DNA of 64,000 nucleotides from Streptomyces rugosispiralis (lineage in GTDB: Bacteria > Actinomycetota > Actinomycetes > Streptomycetales > Streptomycetaceae), in the NCBI RefSeq assembly GCF_024505145.1, contig NZ_JANIAA010000017.1, forward strand, positions 118,224 through 182,223. Reading direction: 5' to 3'. The position numbers were made by a program, and so were the translations under genes. Of this stretch, positions 1 through 7,445 are shown piece after piece. The notes beneath the pieces are model-generated. The model was not told where the DNA came from. It saw only the letters and a list, made by a program, of their open reading frames with translations, and ran no database searches. Each line of letters starts with the position of its first letter. Position 1 is the stretch's first letter.

Positions 1-511
1 GATTCTCGCCCTCGATGGACCGTGAGCTGACGTCGTCGCAGACCAGATAGCCGACGGTCTCGCCGTGCCGGTTGAGGACCAGCGCCAGTTCGGGCTCGGG
101 GACGTTCAGCTCGGAGTCGTCGCGTACGGCGATCGGCTCGCCGTCGGTCACCACTCGCCACGGTGGGGATTTGAAGAACAGCTCCGGGCGCTCGGCGTCG
201 TAGATCCGCTCGTACACCGACTGCTCGGTGCTCTCCTCCACCCTGGCCTCGCGCGAGCGTTCATACGTCACCCCCGCCGCCCACAGCTCCATCAGCCCGT
301 CCAGCGGCGGCAGCGGCAGGACGTCCCGCTCATGGGCGGCCGCCGGGCCGGAGACGGTGTTCTCCACCAGGGCCCGCAGCTCCACCGTGGGCAGCCGCAG
401 CAGCTCGGCGATGAGCGGCGCACCGGGGAAGGCGCGGATCCCGCCGGCGTCGTCGGCCACTCCGGTCCGGACCGTCCCGGCCTCATCGGCGAAGCGCACG
501 ATGCGTGTCAT
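1..511 (-). CDS. fumarylacetoacetate hydrolase family protein (partial, C-terminus off the left edge)
   Basis: Reading the minus strand from an ATG at 511 gives MTRIVRFADEAGTVRTG and runs open to base 1. The end of the visible part reads DDVSSRSIEGEN, the metal-site region typical of FAH-fold hydrolases and isomerases that act on acylpyruvates or 2-oxo-hept-3-ene-dioate-type acids in aromatic or sugar catabolism. A purine-rich ribosome site (GAGAGGA) lies just upstream of the ATG. The preceding frame, an MFS remnant, ends in a TGA that overlaps this ATG, so the two were once translationally coupled. About 170 residues are visible; the family is usually 280-300. The exact substrate cannot be told. 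Confidence 0.85.
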   Translation of the reverse strand, partial: MTRIVRFADEAGTVRTGVADDAGGIRAFPGAPLIAELLRLPTVELRALVENTVSGPAAAHERDVLPLPPLDGLMELWAAGVTYERSREARVEESTEQSVYERIYDAERPELFFKSPPWRVVTDGEPIAVRDDSELNVPEPELALVLNRHGETVGYLVCDDVSSRSIEGEN

Positions 512-770
512 CTGTCGTCCTCTCCTCTCGTGACGGCGTGGTAGGTGCTCCTACCCAGCGGAGGGTGGTGGCCGCGCACACCGGCCGCCACGATGGCGGC
601 GATGGCATAGAGGCCGGTGGCACCCGAGCCGGTCGCCGACTCCGCGACGCCCATCGGATACGGGCCCAGGAAGCCGCCGAGGTTGCCGAAAACCGGAGAT
701 CAGCGCGATGGTCCCGGCCATATGGGCGCCGGACAGGATGGTCGGCGGCACGGTGGCCTGGAACACCCGC
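508..770 (-). pseudogene. MFS transporter C-terminal remnant, frameshifted
   Basis: The minus strand encodes a piece of a major facilitator transporter. One frame reads MFQATVPPTILSGAHMAGTI then ALISGF; a second frame continues GNLGGFLGPYPMGV and ALYAIAAIVAAG-like sequence to a TGA at 510-508. The two frames join at a run of four A on the plus strand (689-692); removing one base restores the usual MFS sequence G-N-L-G-G-F-x-G-P. The N-terminal ten or so helices are missing, the piece being cut at about 770 where an unrelated regulator fragment begins on the other strand. It is dead as a transporter. The TGA overlaps the start of the neighbouring FAH gene. Confidence 0.7.
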
Positions 771-771
771 T

Positions 772-1035
772 CTCGACCGGCTCCAGGAGCGGATCGAGCG
801 GATGCGCGATCCGCGGGACCCCGGGGAGCTGGTCCACGAGGACATCGCCTTCCACGCCGACGTCGTCGCCGCGTCCGGCAACCGCACCCTGGCCTCGCCG
901 GTGCGCGCCCATGACAGCCTGGCAGCGTTCACGGCGGCCAGCCGGCATGTGGGCGATGGGGAGTTGTGGGTGCGCGACCGGCTGGACGCGGTGCGCGACC
1001 GCCGCCGACCAGGCGGCGGTGAGCCCGCTGCGTGA
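772..1035 (+). pseudogene. GntR-family regulator fragment (FCD ligand-binding domain)
   Basis: The plus strand encodes LDRLQERIERMRDP, then ELVHEDIAFHADVVAASGN and later ERLDAVRD-like sequence. This is the middle and end of an FCD (FadR C-terminal) ligand-binding domain, including the conserved D-x-x-F-H motif. The winged-helix DNA-binding half is absent, and upstream of about 772 the frame reads through the antisense of the MFS remnant, so this is a fragment. Regulators of this type often sit beside MFS and FAH catabolic genes, so the block looks like the ruin of one catabolic locus. Confidence 0.6.
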
Positions 1036-1066
1036 CCAGACCACACGGCGGTGAGCCCGCTGCGGA

Positions 1067-2170
1067 TCAGATGTCGCGCCGTACGAGGAAGCCCAGCAGG
1101 GTGCGCAGCTCCGCGCTCGCCCGGGGCGCGAGCGGCAGGCTCGCCAGGCATGTCTCCACGGCCGCGATGTGGCGGTCGGCCTCCGCCAGGGCCGCGGAGC
1201 GGCCACCGGCCTGCTCGATCAGGGCGGCCGCCCGGCGCGTGGTGGCGTCGTCCGGGGTGTCCGGGGACACCTCCAGCAGCGTGGCCAGCCGCTCGGCGGC
1301 CGGGGCGCCGGGGCCGCGGGCGCTCAGCGCGGCGAGCACGGGGAAGGTCTTCTTGCGCTGCCGCAGATCCCGGTGGACGGGTTTGCCGGTGACCGCGGGG
1401 TCGCCCCAGATGCCCAGCAGGTCGTCCACCACCTGGAACGCCACGCCCATGTGCCGTCCGGCGCGGTCCAAAGCGGCCACGGTGTGCTCCGGCGCCCCGG
1501 CGAGCGCGGCGCCCAGGGCGGCGGCGCAGCCGAGCAGCGCGCCGGTCTTGTGCTCGGCCATCGTGCGGTACTCCGCCGGCCCCACCGCCTCGGGCCCCGT
1601 CCAGGGGCGCGACTCGAAGAGCAGGTCGTCCGCCTGGCCGCGGACGAGGTCGCCCAGCGCCACGCTCAGCTGCCGCACCGCGGCCGCGGCTCCGGCGCCG
1701 TCCACGGTGGCCAGCGCCTCCACCGCCAGCGCGAACAGGGCGTCACCCGCGAGCACGGCCGGACCGGTCCCGTACGCCTTCCACACGGTGGGGCGGGTGC
1801 GGCGGGTCTGGTCGCCGTCCATGATGTCGTCGTGCAGCAGCGAGAAGGTGTGCACCAGCTCCACCGCCACCGCCCCGGCGACCGCCGCCTCACCGGATGC
1901 CCCGGCCGCCTCCGCGCACAGCACGGCCAGGGCCTGCCGCACCCCCTTGCCGCCCGATCCCTCGGCGGGCGTACCGCCCACATCGCACCAGCCGAAGGAG
2001 TACGCGGCCATCTCGGCCACCCATGGGTGCAGCCGCCCGACCGTGTCGGCCAGCGCCGGGCGCACCAACTCCCGGCAGCGGCCGAGGATTTCGCCCGCGG
2101 TGGCGGTGGTCAGGTCCGCGGTGGCGGCGGTCTCGTCCGCTCCGAGGAGCTCGGGGAACGTCGTCGTCAC
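1067..2170 (-). CDS. polyprenyl (isoprenyl diphosphate) synthase
   Basis: A 367-residue trans-isoprenyl diphosphate synthase that would condense isopentenyl diphosphate with allylic diphosphates in the cytosol. Both aspartate-rich motifs are intact: LLHDDIMDGDQ near residue 115 and VVDDLLGIWGD near 240, with the RTRPT and GKP elements beside them, so it should be active. The N-terminal stretch with FGWCD and GGKGVRQAL resembles the sub-group of actinobacterial synthases annotated as family 2 encapsulin cargo, but no shell gene is visible here, so that link is only a resemblance. It starts with an ATGA overlap on the TPR gene and is probably translated with it. Chain length and product are unknown; no cyclase is adjacent. 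Confidence 0.9.
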   Translation of the reverse strand: MTTTFPELLGADETAATADLTTATAGEILGRCRELVRPALADTVGRLHPWVAEMAAYSFGWCDVGGTPAEGSGGKGVRQALAVLCAEAAGASGEAAVAGAVAVELVHTFSLLHDDIMDGDQTRRTRPTVWKAYGTGPAVLAGDALFALAVEALATVDGAGAAAAVRQLSVALGDLVRGQADDLLFESRPWTGPEAVGPAEYRTMAEHKTGALLGCAAALGAALAGAPEHTVAALDRAGRHMGVAFQVVDDLLGIWGDPAVTGKPVHRDLRQRKKTFPVLAALSARGPGAPAAERLATLLEVSPDTPDDATTRRAAALIEQAGGRSAALAEADRHIAAVETCLASLPLAPRASAELRTLLGFLVRRDI

Positions 2171-3213
2171 AGCGCCACCTCCAGGACCTCCGTGAGGCCG
2201 AACTCCTCGCGGGCCCGGTCCACCATCCGGCGGGCGTGCCGCAGGCCGATCCGCTCCAGCACACCGGCCAGTTCGGAGAGGTCGTCGGCGGTTTCGGCAC
2301 GGTCGCGGCCCAGCCGGGCCAGGGACTTGATGAGCCCGAGCCGGGCGAGACCCTCGCCGCGCGGCTCGCTCATCTCGCGGAACTCGTCAAGGGCCTGCTG
2401 GTACATCGCGCGGGCCGCCTCGTAACGGCCCGCGCGGTAGAGCACATTGCCACGCATCTTGTGGTTGTACGCCAGCGCGCTCACCAGGTTCATCTCGCGG
2501 CAGGTCAGTTCGGCCTCGGAGAGCAGCTCCAGCGCACGCTCCACGTCCCCGTCGCGTACGGAGACGATGTCGGCCATGCCCCGCAGCGCCCAGGCGTGTC
2601 CGCGCCGGTCCTCGGCCTTCGCGGCTATCTCCGCGGCCTCCTCGAACATCGCGTGGGCCGAGTCGTACGACCCGGTGTTGCGGTGCATCTGGGCGATGCC
2701 CTCCAGGGCCCAGACGGTGTGGCGTGCCTCGCCGCGTTTGCGTGCCTCGGCGAGGAGTTGCTCGTGCAGGGCGCCCACGGCGTCGTAGTCGCCCTGGATA
2801 CGGCCGGTCTCCGCCATCCCGGCCAGTGAGTAGCCACGGACGACGATGTCCCCGCCGCGCTCGCCGAGGTCGGCCGCGAGGCCGAGCAGCCGCCACGCCA
2901 GCGCCAGCGCGCCCCGCTGCCGGGCGAGGGTGCCTCCGCTCCACAGCGCCCATGCCATCGCGCCGAGGTCCCCCGCCGCACGGGCCGCCCGGTAGCTGGC
3001 CTTCCACTCGCGGTCGGCCTCACCCACCTGCCCCAGCCTCCGGTGCGCCTCGGCGACCGCGAGCCCCGCGCGGGCCGCCTCGCCCGGGGAGCCGCCCCGT
3101 TCGGCCGCCCGCAACTGCTCGGTGCCCGCTGCCAGCACCTCGACCAAGGACGAGTTCACGGACAGGGTGGTGAGAGAGCCCTGGTACTCAGGGGCGAATG
3201 CCTTGCCGTACAT
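2167..3213 (-). CDS. tetratricopeptide-repeat protein co-transcribed with the polyprenyl synthase
   Basis: A 348-residue, all-helical protein built almost entirely of about seven TPR-like repeats (for example YDSAHAMFEEAAEIA and YEAARAMYQQALDEF). The ATG at 3213 is chosen because it follows a GGAAAGG ribosome site; the longer open frame upstream reads through the operator region and is implausible. There is no signal peptide, membrane span or DNA-binding domain. Its TGA overlaps the ATG of the polyprenyl synthase, and the gene sits directly downstream of two perfect palindromes. It may scaffold the synthase or partner proteins; the function is not known. It is shorter than TPR regulators of the SARP/LuxR kind. 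Confidence 0.8.
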   Translation of the reverse strand: MYGKAFAPEYQGSLTTLSVNSSLVEVLAAGTEQLRAAERGGSPGEAARAGLAVAEAHRRLGQVGEADREWKASYRAARAAGDLGAMAWALWSGGTLARQRGALALAWRLLGLAADLGERGGDIVVRGYSLAGMAETGRIQGDYDAVGALHEQLLAEARKRGEARHTVWALEGIAQMHRNTGSYDSAHAMFEEAAEIAAKAEDRRGHAWALRGMADIVSVRDGDVERALELLSEAELTCREMNLVSALAYNHKMRGNVLYRAGRYEAARAMYQQALDEFREMSEPRGEGLARLGLIKSLARLGRDRAETADDLSELAGVLERIGLRHARRMVDRAREEFGLTEVLEVAL

Positions 3214-3254
3214 GGATGCCTTTCCGTTTGTTGGTCCCTGGGAGCACACGCCTC

Positions 3255-3310
3255 TATACACCGAGTGTATACGCGGGGTGTATGCACTCCCTGTATACAC
3301 GGTGTGTATA
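3255..3310. promoter_or_regulatory. twin palindromic operators upstream of the TPR/polyprenyl synthase operon
   Basis: Two perfect 7-3-7 inverted repeats, TATACAC-N3-GTGTATA, lie at 3255-3271 and 3294-3310, 39 bp centre to centre (about four helical turns). An imperfect GTGTATGCAC element (3278-3287) lies between them. They start 42 bp upstream of the TPR start codon. The AT-rich arms stand out in this DNA. This is a strong candidate for cooperative binding of a dimeric repressor or activator, which is not identified in the window. Confidence 0.75.
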
Positions 3311-3423
3311 GGAGCCGGGAAACCGGCGCCATCAGGGCCACCGGTGCTGTGCGTCCGTTGTCGATCTAGACGCGATCGGACCCGGAGAGGTTTACCGTCC
3401 GGCTCCGCCGATGGCAAAAAACC

Positions 3424-3825
3424 TTATGGACCTGGTCTGATCTGCGCTCCCGCCACCTCGCGCTCGATCCAACGGCAGATCACATCCACCACATAGGCCC
3501 GCTCCGCGCGGCTCAGCTCCCGCCCTTTGGGGATCTCGTGCCAGCGCTGAAGACAGGTACGGCAGCAGGTGGCGGTCGCATGCTGGGCGACGAACACGGG
3601 ATGGCCGCGATAGGGCGTCTGCTTGCCGTCCTTGTGCGGCTCGGCGGGGGCCAGCCGCTTGGCGATCAGGTCGTAGGCGTGCCAGCGCAACGTCGACGGA
3701 CCGCTCAGCTCGGCCGTGGCCCGGTCGCGACCGCGCAGATGGAACTTGGCGCGGAACGGATGGCGGGCGATGGCGGCCAGCCGCTGGTCGAGCGATTCGG
3801 GGCTCGGACCGGACATCGAAGGCAT
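3424..3825 (-). CDS. DUF4186 family protein
   Basis: A 133-residue protein recognised as DUF4186 from HAYDLIAKRLAP, RGHPVFVAQHATATCCRTCL and HEIPKGREL. The CC-x-x-C cluster and nearby histidines suggest a metal site, but no biochemical role is established for the family as far as I know. The start at 3825 is the first ATG of the frame; a second ATG four codons in is possible. It lies between the acetyltransferase gene and the TPR operon on the same strand; the gap to the TPR gene holds operators, so it is probably transcribed separately. Confidence 0.85.
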   Translation of the reverse strand: MPSMSGPSPESLDQRLAAIARHPFRAKFHLRGRDRATAELSGPSTLRWHAYDLIAKRLAPAEPHKDGKQTPYRGHPVFVAQHATATCCRTCLQRWHEIPKGRELSRAERAYVVDVICRWIEREVAGAQIRPGP

Positions 3826-3859
3826 CGGTCCAGCTTCCCATCATCGGTCCGGGTTCCCA

Positions 3860-4420
3860 TCAGGAGGGCCGGCGGACCGCCCGCCACTCCGGCGCGAGCA
3901 CCGACCAGATCTCCATGTCATGCCGCTCGCCCCGGTGCAGACGGCCCTCCCGCAGCACACCGTCCTTGGTCATGCCCAGCCGCCGGGCCACGGCGATGCT
4001 GGCCTCGTTCGCGGCCGCGGCCCACCACTCCACGCGGTGGATGCCGCGCTCCTCGATGGCCCAGTCGATGATCACGCGCGTGGCGCGGGTCACCAGGCCC
4101 CTGCCCACCGCCGACGGCTCCAGCCAGCAACCCGCCTCCGCCGTGCGCTGCTGGACGTCCATCGTGCGGAAGAGGACCCCGCCGACCAGCTTGCCGTCCG
4201 TCCAGATGCCGTGGATCCGCCCGGCGTCGGCCGCCGCCTTGTCCGCGTATCCCTGGAGGAACGCCCGGGCCGACTCCAGGTCGGCGGCGGCGTCCGCCAG
4301 CGCGATATAGCGCCCGATGAACTCCCGTCCCCGGTCCATGTGGGCGAGGAACTCCTCGGCCTGCCACGGCTCCAGCGGGCGCAGCTCCGCGCCGTCCTCG
4401 CCCAGGGGTATCGCGTACAT
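3860..4420 (-). CDS. GNAT acetyltransferase, RimJ/RimL type
   Basis: A 186-residue N-acetyltransferase: GIWTDGKLVGGVLFR is the central strand pair, WLEPSAVGRGLVTRA the acetyl-CoA binding loop, and ANEASIAVARRLGMTKDGVL the C-terminal motif of the RimJ/RimL branch. Such enzymes acetylate protein N-termini, small peptides or amines; the substrate is not deducible. The ATG at 4420 is preferred over the first in-frame start because GGAAGG sits at the right distance. The gene is divergent from the TetR gene at 4529, and the palindrome between them could regulate both. Confidence 0.88.
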   Translation of the reverse strand: MYAIPLGEDGAELRPLEPWQAEEFLAHMDRGREFIGRYIALADAAADLESARAFLQGYADKAAADAGRIHGIWTDGKLVGGVLFRTMDVQQRTAEAGCWLEPSAVGRGLVTRATRVIIDWAIEERGIHRVEWWAAAANEASIAVARRLGMTKDGVLREGRLHRGERHDMEIWSVLAPEWRAVRRPS

Positions 4421-4503
4421 CGTCACCTTCCACCGTCCGAACCAGCGCACGCAGTACGGGGGGATCCTCTCACCCGGGGGCGGTCCGCGCGTTTCCTTTT
4501 GTA

Positions 4504-4519
4504 CCTACTAGTATGTAGG
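4504..4519. promoter_or_regulatory. probable TetR operator
   Basis: The inverted repeat CCTAC-N6-GTAGG surrounds the perfect 8-bp palindrome TACTAGTA (4506-4513). It lies 10 bp before the start of the TetR gene and in the divergent interval with the acetyltransferase. Position, size and AT-richness fit an autoregulatory TetR site that overlaps the promoter. Confidence 0.65.
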
Positions 4520-4528
4520 GTCGCATCC

Positions 4529-5092
4529 ATGGACACCCGGGAACGACTCATCGCAAGCACTCGTGAGCTGCTGTGGGAGCGCGGTTACGTGGGCACGAGC
4601 CCGAAGTCGATCCAGGAGCGCTCCGGAGCGGGCCAGGGCAGCATGTACCACCACTTCCGCGGCAAGTCCGACCTGGCGCTCGCCGCGATCAGCCGCAGCG
4701 CGGAGGAGCTGAGGGGCAGGGCGGAGGCCGAGTTCGGCGGTCCGGGCACCGTGGTCGAGCGGATCACCGCCTATCTGCGGCGGGAGCGGGACGCGCTGAA
4801 GGGGTGTCCGGTCGGCCGTCTCACCCAGGACCCCGATGTGATGGCGGACCCGGAGCTGCGTCGCCCGGTCGAGGAGACCTTCGGCTGGCTCACCGACCGG
4901 CTGGCCGGGCTGCTCGCGGAGGCCCGGACGAGCGGCGAGCTCGGCACCGGGCTCGACCCGGTGGCCACGGCCACCGCGCTGGTCGCGGTGTCGCAGGGCG
5001 GCTATGTGCTGGCCCGCGCCGCCGACTCGGCCGAGGTGTACGCCCGGGCGATGGACGGGGCGCTCGGCCTGCTCGCCGCCCATGTCCGCTGA
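4529..5092 (+). CDS. TetR family transcriptional regulator
   Basis: A 187-residue TetR-type repressor. The N-terminal helix-turn-helix is clear: LIASTRELLWERGYVGTS, then SIQERSGAGQGSMYHHF and KSDLALAAI. The C-terminal ligand domain contains KGCPVGRLTQDPDVMADPEL, as in TetR proteins that control small oxidoreductase or tautomerase genes. The ATG at 4529 lies 10 bp past a palindromic site, which suggests autorepression. The gene is followed after 39 bp by a tautomerase on the same strand, its likely target or co-transcribed partner. The inducer is unknown. Confidence 0.92.
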   Translation: MDTRERLIASTRELLWERGYVGTSPKSIQERSGAGQGSMYHHFRGKSDLALAAISRSAEELRGRAEAEFGGPGTVVERITAYLRRERDALKGCPVGRLTQDPDVMADPELRRPVEETFGWLTDRLAGLLAEARTSGELGTGLDPVATATALVAVSQGGYVLARAADSAEVYARAMDGALGLLAAHVR

Positions 5093-5131
5093 GCCCCCTC
5101 CCCCACCCCTCGCCCGAAAGAGAGCCCCGAC

Positions 5132-5518
5132 ATGCCCTTCGTCCGCATCGACGCGCTGCGGGCCGACGCCGAGCGGCTCGACGCGCTCGGCCGTGCCGTG
5201 CACGACGCCCTGGTGGACACCATCGGCTTCCCGCCCAACGACCGGTTCCAGGTGCTGACCAGCCATGACGGCACCAGCGGCATGCTGCGCTACGACGACT
5301 ACCTCGGTGTGCCGCGCGACGACGGCATCGTCTACGTGGCGATCACGATGCGCTCGGGGCGCACACCGGCACAGAAGCAGGCGCTGTACCGGCGGATCGC
5401 CGAGCTCGCCGAGGAGTACGCGGGGACCGAGCCGCGGAACGTGTTCATCACCCTGACCGAGAACGAGTCGGCCGACTGGTCGTTCGGACACGGGGTGGCG
5501 CAGTACGTCGAGGGATGA
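5132..5518 (+). CDS. tautomerase family protein
   Basis: A 128-residue protein starting Met-Pro-Phe, so that removal of Met exposes the N-terminal proline used as catalytic base by the tautomerase superfamily. Its length equals two fused beta-alpha-beta units, as in MSF- and cis-CaaD-like members, not the 60-residue 4-oxalocrotonate tautomerase. VYVAITMRSGRTPAQKQALY and NVFITLTENESADWSFGHG are family-like. A GAAAGAGAG ribosome site precedes the ATG. It follows the TetR gene closely, probably in one operon. Confidence 0.85.
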   Translation: MPFVRIDALRADAERLDALGRAVHDALVDTIGFPPNDRFQVLTSHDGTSGMLRYDDYLGVPRDDGIVYVAITMRSGRTPAQKQALYRRIAELAEEYAGTEPRNVFITLTENESADWSFGHGVAQYVEG

Positions 5519-5577
5519 GACGCCGCCATCGGGCCCGGCATGGCGAGAATCCGTTGACTTCTGTCATTTCAGCCCCT

Positions 5578-5592
5578 GGGAGATCTTCTCCC
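5578..5592. promoter_or_regulatory. GGGAGA-N3-TCTCCC inverted repeat
   Basis: A perfect 6-3-6 inverted repeat in the interval after the tautomerase gene and before the large hairpin at 5601. A TTGACT hexamer lies upstream at 5554-5559. It could be an operator for the DUF2269 transcript or part of a terminator complex. Confidence 0.35.
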
Positions 5593-5600
5593 GGCTCCTT

Positions 5601-5629
5601 AGCGTGGGCGGGTACCACCCGCCCACGCT
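5601..5629. promoter_or_regulatory. 13-bp perfect hairpin before the leader ORF
   Basis: AGCGTGGGCGGGT pairs perfectly with its inverted copy across a 3-nt loop. It lies between the tautomerase stop (5518) and a GGAAGGAG ribosome site at 5631. It could end the upstream transcript, since Streptomyces terminators often lack a U-tract. Because the hairpin ends one or two bases before the ribosome site, it could instead control translation of the next operon. Confidence 0.5.
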
Positions 5630-5644
5630 CGGAAGGAGACGCTG

Positions 5645-5686
5645 GTGCCTGCCACGTTCGAAAGGGAGCCGGACGCCACCCGATGA
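5645..5686 (+). CDS. 13-residue leader peptide overlapping the DUF2269 gene
   Basis: A GTG with a strong GGAAGGAG site seven bases upstream opens a 13-codon frame (MPATFEREPDATR). Its TGA overlaps the ATG of the membrane-protein gene as ATGA. The downstream ATG has only a distant AGGGAG, so translation by coupling from this short frame would explain how the membrane protein is made. No conserved peptide function is claimed. Confidence 0.5.
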   Translation: MPATFEREPDATR

Positions 5687-6150
5687 CCAAGTTCCTGCTC
5701 TCCCTGCACGTCCTGGCCGCCATTGTCGCGATCGGCCCCGTCACCGTAGCGGCCAGCATGTTCCCGCCCGCGGCCCGCAACGCCCACACGGCCGCCGCCG
5801 AGGGCGATCCGGACCTGTCCACGGTCCGGCTGCTCCACCGCATCTGCCGCGTCTACGCCGCGATGGGCCTGACCGTCCCCGTCTTCGGCTTCGCCACGGC
5901 CGCCGTGATGGGCGTCCTCGACAGCGGCTGGCTCACCGCCTCCATCGCCCTGACGGCCGCGGCCGCCGGTGTTCTGGTCGCCTTCGTCCTGCCCCGCCAG
6001 GGCGAACTCCTCGACAGCCTCGGTGCGAGCAAGGCCCTGGAGCGGTCCGACACCGTCCAACTGGCCATGTTCACAGGCGTGTTCAACCTGCTGTGGGCGA
6101 CGGTGACCATCCTCATGATCGTCCGTCCGGGCTCGACCACCGGAGCCTGA
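5683..6150 (+). CDS. DUF2269-like integral membrane protein
   Basis: A 155-residue membrane protein with four predicted transmembrane helices: LLSLHVLAAIVAIGPVTVA at the N-terminus, then roughly residues 62-80 (MGLTVPVFGFATAAVMG), 85-105 and 133-150. The N-terminal LHVLAAIVAIG pattern and helix spacing fit the DUF2269 group, whose function is not established. The ATG at 5683 overlaps the stop of a 13-codon upstream frame. A 12-bp tandem repeat follows the stop codon. No partner gene suggests a substrate. Confidence 0.75.
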   Translation: MTKFLLSLHVLAAIVAIGPVTVAASMFPPAARNAHTAAAEGDPDLSTVRLLHRICRVYAAMGLTVPVFGFATAAVMGVLDSGWLTASIALTAAAAGVLVAFVLPRQGELLDSLGASKALERSDTVQLAMFTGVFNLLWATVTILMIVRPGSTTGA

Positions 6151-6155
6151 CCCCG

Positions 6156-6191
6156 CCCCATCTCCCGCGCCATCTCCCGCCCCATCTCCCG
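6156..6191. repeat. three tandem copies of a 12-bp unit
   Basis: CCCCATCTCCCG, CGCCATCTCCCG and CCCCATCTCCCG follow each other directly after the DUF2269 stop codon. They form no hairpin and are probably slippage products. Confidence 0.8.
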
Positions 6192-6287
6192 CGCCGTGGC
6201 CCGAAGCCGGTCACTGCGCGGGAACCGGCCACTGACGCGGGATAATGATCGGGAGCGCCGGGGCGGAAACAGGAGGCGGTGCAGGCT

Positions 6288-7343
6288 ATGCACGGTGAGT
6301 ACAAGGTGCCGGGCGGCAAGCTGGTCGTGGTGGATCTGGAGGTCCACGACGGCGCGCTGCGCGGGGTGCGGGTGGCGGGCGACTTCTTCCTGGAACCGGA
6401 CGAGGCGCTGCACGCCATCGACCGGGCCCTGGAGGGCGCGCCCGCCGACGCCGACGCACAGGCGCTCGCCGCCCGCGTCAGGGCGGGACTGCCGGCCGAC
6501 ACCGTGATGTTCGGCTTCTCCCCCGAGGCCGTGGGCATCGCGGTGCGGCGGGCACTGGCCCGCGCCACCGACTGGACGGACTACGACTGGCGGTTGATCC
6601 ACGACGCGCCGCAGGACCCGGCGCTGCACATGGCCCTGGACGAGGTGCTGACCGACGAGGTCGCCGCCGGACGGCGGCCGCCCACGCTGCGGGTGTGGGA
6701 GTGGGGCAGCCCGGCCGTCATCATCGGCAGCTTCCAGTCCCTCCGCAACGAAGTGGACCCCGCGGGCGCGGCTCGCCACGGAGTCACCGTGGTGCGGCGC
6801 ATCTCCGGTGGCGGAGCCATGTTCGTCGAGGCCGAGAACACCATCACCTACTCCCTTTCGGTACCGGCCTCTCTCGTCTCCGGCCTGTCGTTCGCCGATT
6901 CCTACGCCTACCTCGACGACTGGGTTCTGACCGCGCTCGGCGACATGGGCGTCAAGGCCTGGTACCAGCCGCTCAACGACATCGCCTCCGAGGTGGGCAA
7001 GATCGCCGGTGCCGCGCAGAAGCGTCTGGCCAGTGGTGACGGCGCGGTGCTGCACCACGTGACGATGGCGTACGACATCGACGCGGACAAGATGCTCGAT
7101 GTGCTGCGCATCGGCAAGGAGAAGCTGTCCGACAAGGGCACCGCGAGCGCCAAGAAGCGCGTCGACCCCCTGCGCCGCCAGACCGGCCGGCCCCGAGCAG
7201 AGATCATCGACCGCATGCTCAGCTCCTTCCGCGCCCGCTACGGCCTCACTCAGGGGCACGTCACCGAGGAGGAGATGGCACGCGCCGAGGAACTCGCCCG
7301 CACCAAGTACAGCAGCGAGGAGTGGACGGCTCGGGTGCCGTAG
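6288..7343 (+). CDS. lplA: lipoate-protein ligase A family protein with N-terminal accessory domain
   Basis: A 351-residue protein with two parts. Residues 1-90 (EYKVPGGKLVVVDLEV and GDFFLEPDEAL) match the small accessory domain that is C-terminal in E. coli LplA. Residues 100-350 form the biotin/lipoate ligase domain with RRISGGGAMFVEAENTITYS and the lysine motif EVGKIAGAAQKR. It would activate lipoate or octanoate and transfer it to lipoyl domains of 2-oxoacid dehydrogenases and GcvH. The accessory-first order resembles a fusion of the split archaeal LplB/LplA. The ATG at 6288 is preferred to the GTG at 6279, because AGGAGG (6271-6276) is too near the latter. It stands alone. Confidence 0.88.
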   Translation: MHGEYKVPGGKLVVVDLEVHDGALRGVRVAGDFFLEPDEALHAIDRALEGAPADADAQALAARVRAGLPADTVMFGFSPEAVGIAVRRALARATDWTDYDWRLIHDAPQDPALHMALDEVLTDEVAAGRRPPTLRVWEWGSPAVIIGSFQSLRNEVDPAGAARHGVTVVRRISGGGAMFVEAENTITYSLSVPASLVSGLSFADSYAYLDDWVLTALGDMGVKAWYQPLNDIASEVGKIAGAAQKRLASGDGAVLHHVTMAYDIDADKMLDVLRIGKEKLSDKGTASAKKRVDPLRRQTGRPRAEIIDRMLSSFRARYGLTQGHVTEEEMARAEELARTKYSSEEWTARVP

Positions 7344-7445
7344 GAACGGACGACGGCCGGTGGCCGGGCGGGTTCGCCGACGGCTCTTGCATGTTCTATG
7401 TCATGGAGCATAAGTTACCCACACGTAAGGGAGGTGGTGGGTGGC

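Noticed and set aside
545..1035. 176-codon plus-strand frame from 505 as one gene
   Set aside because: Its first half is antisense to the MFS remnant; only the second half resembles an FCD domain, so it was reported as a fragment.
1067..2170. Family 2 encapsulin cargo system
   Set aside because: The synthase resembles cargo-type enzymes, but no encapsulin shell or terpene cyclase gene is found in the window.
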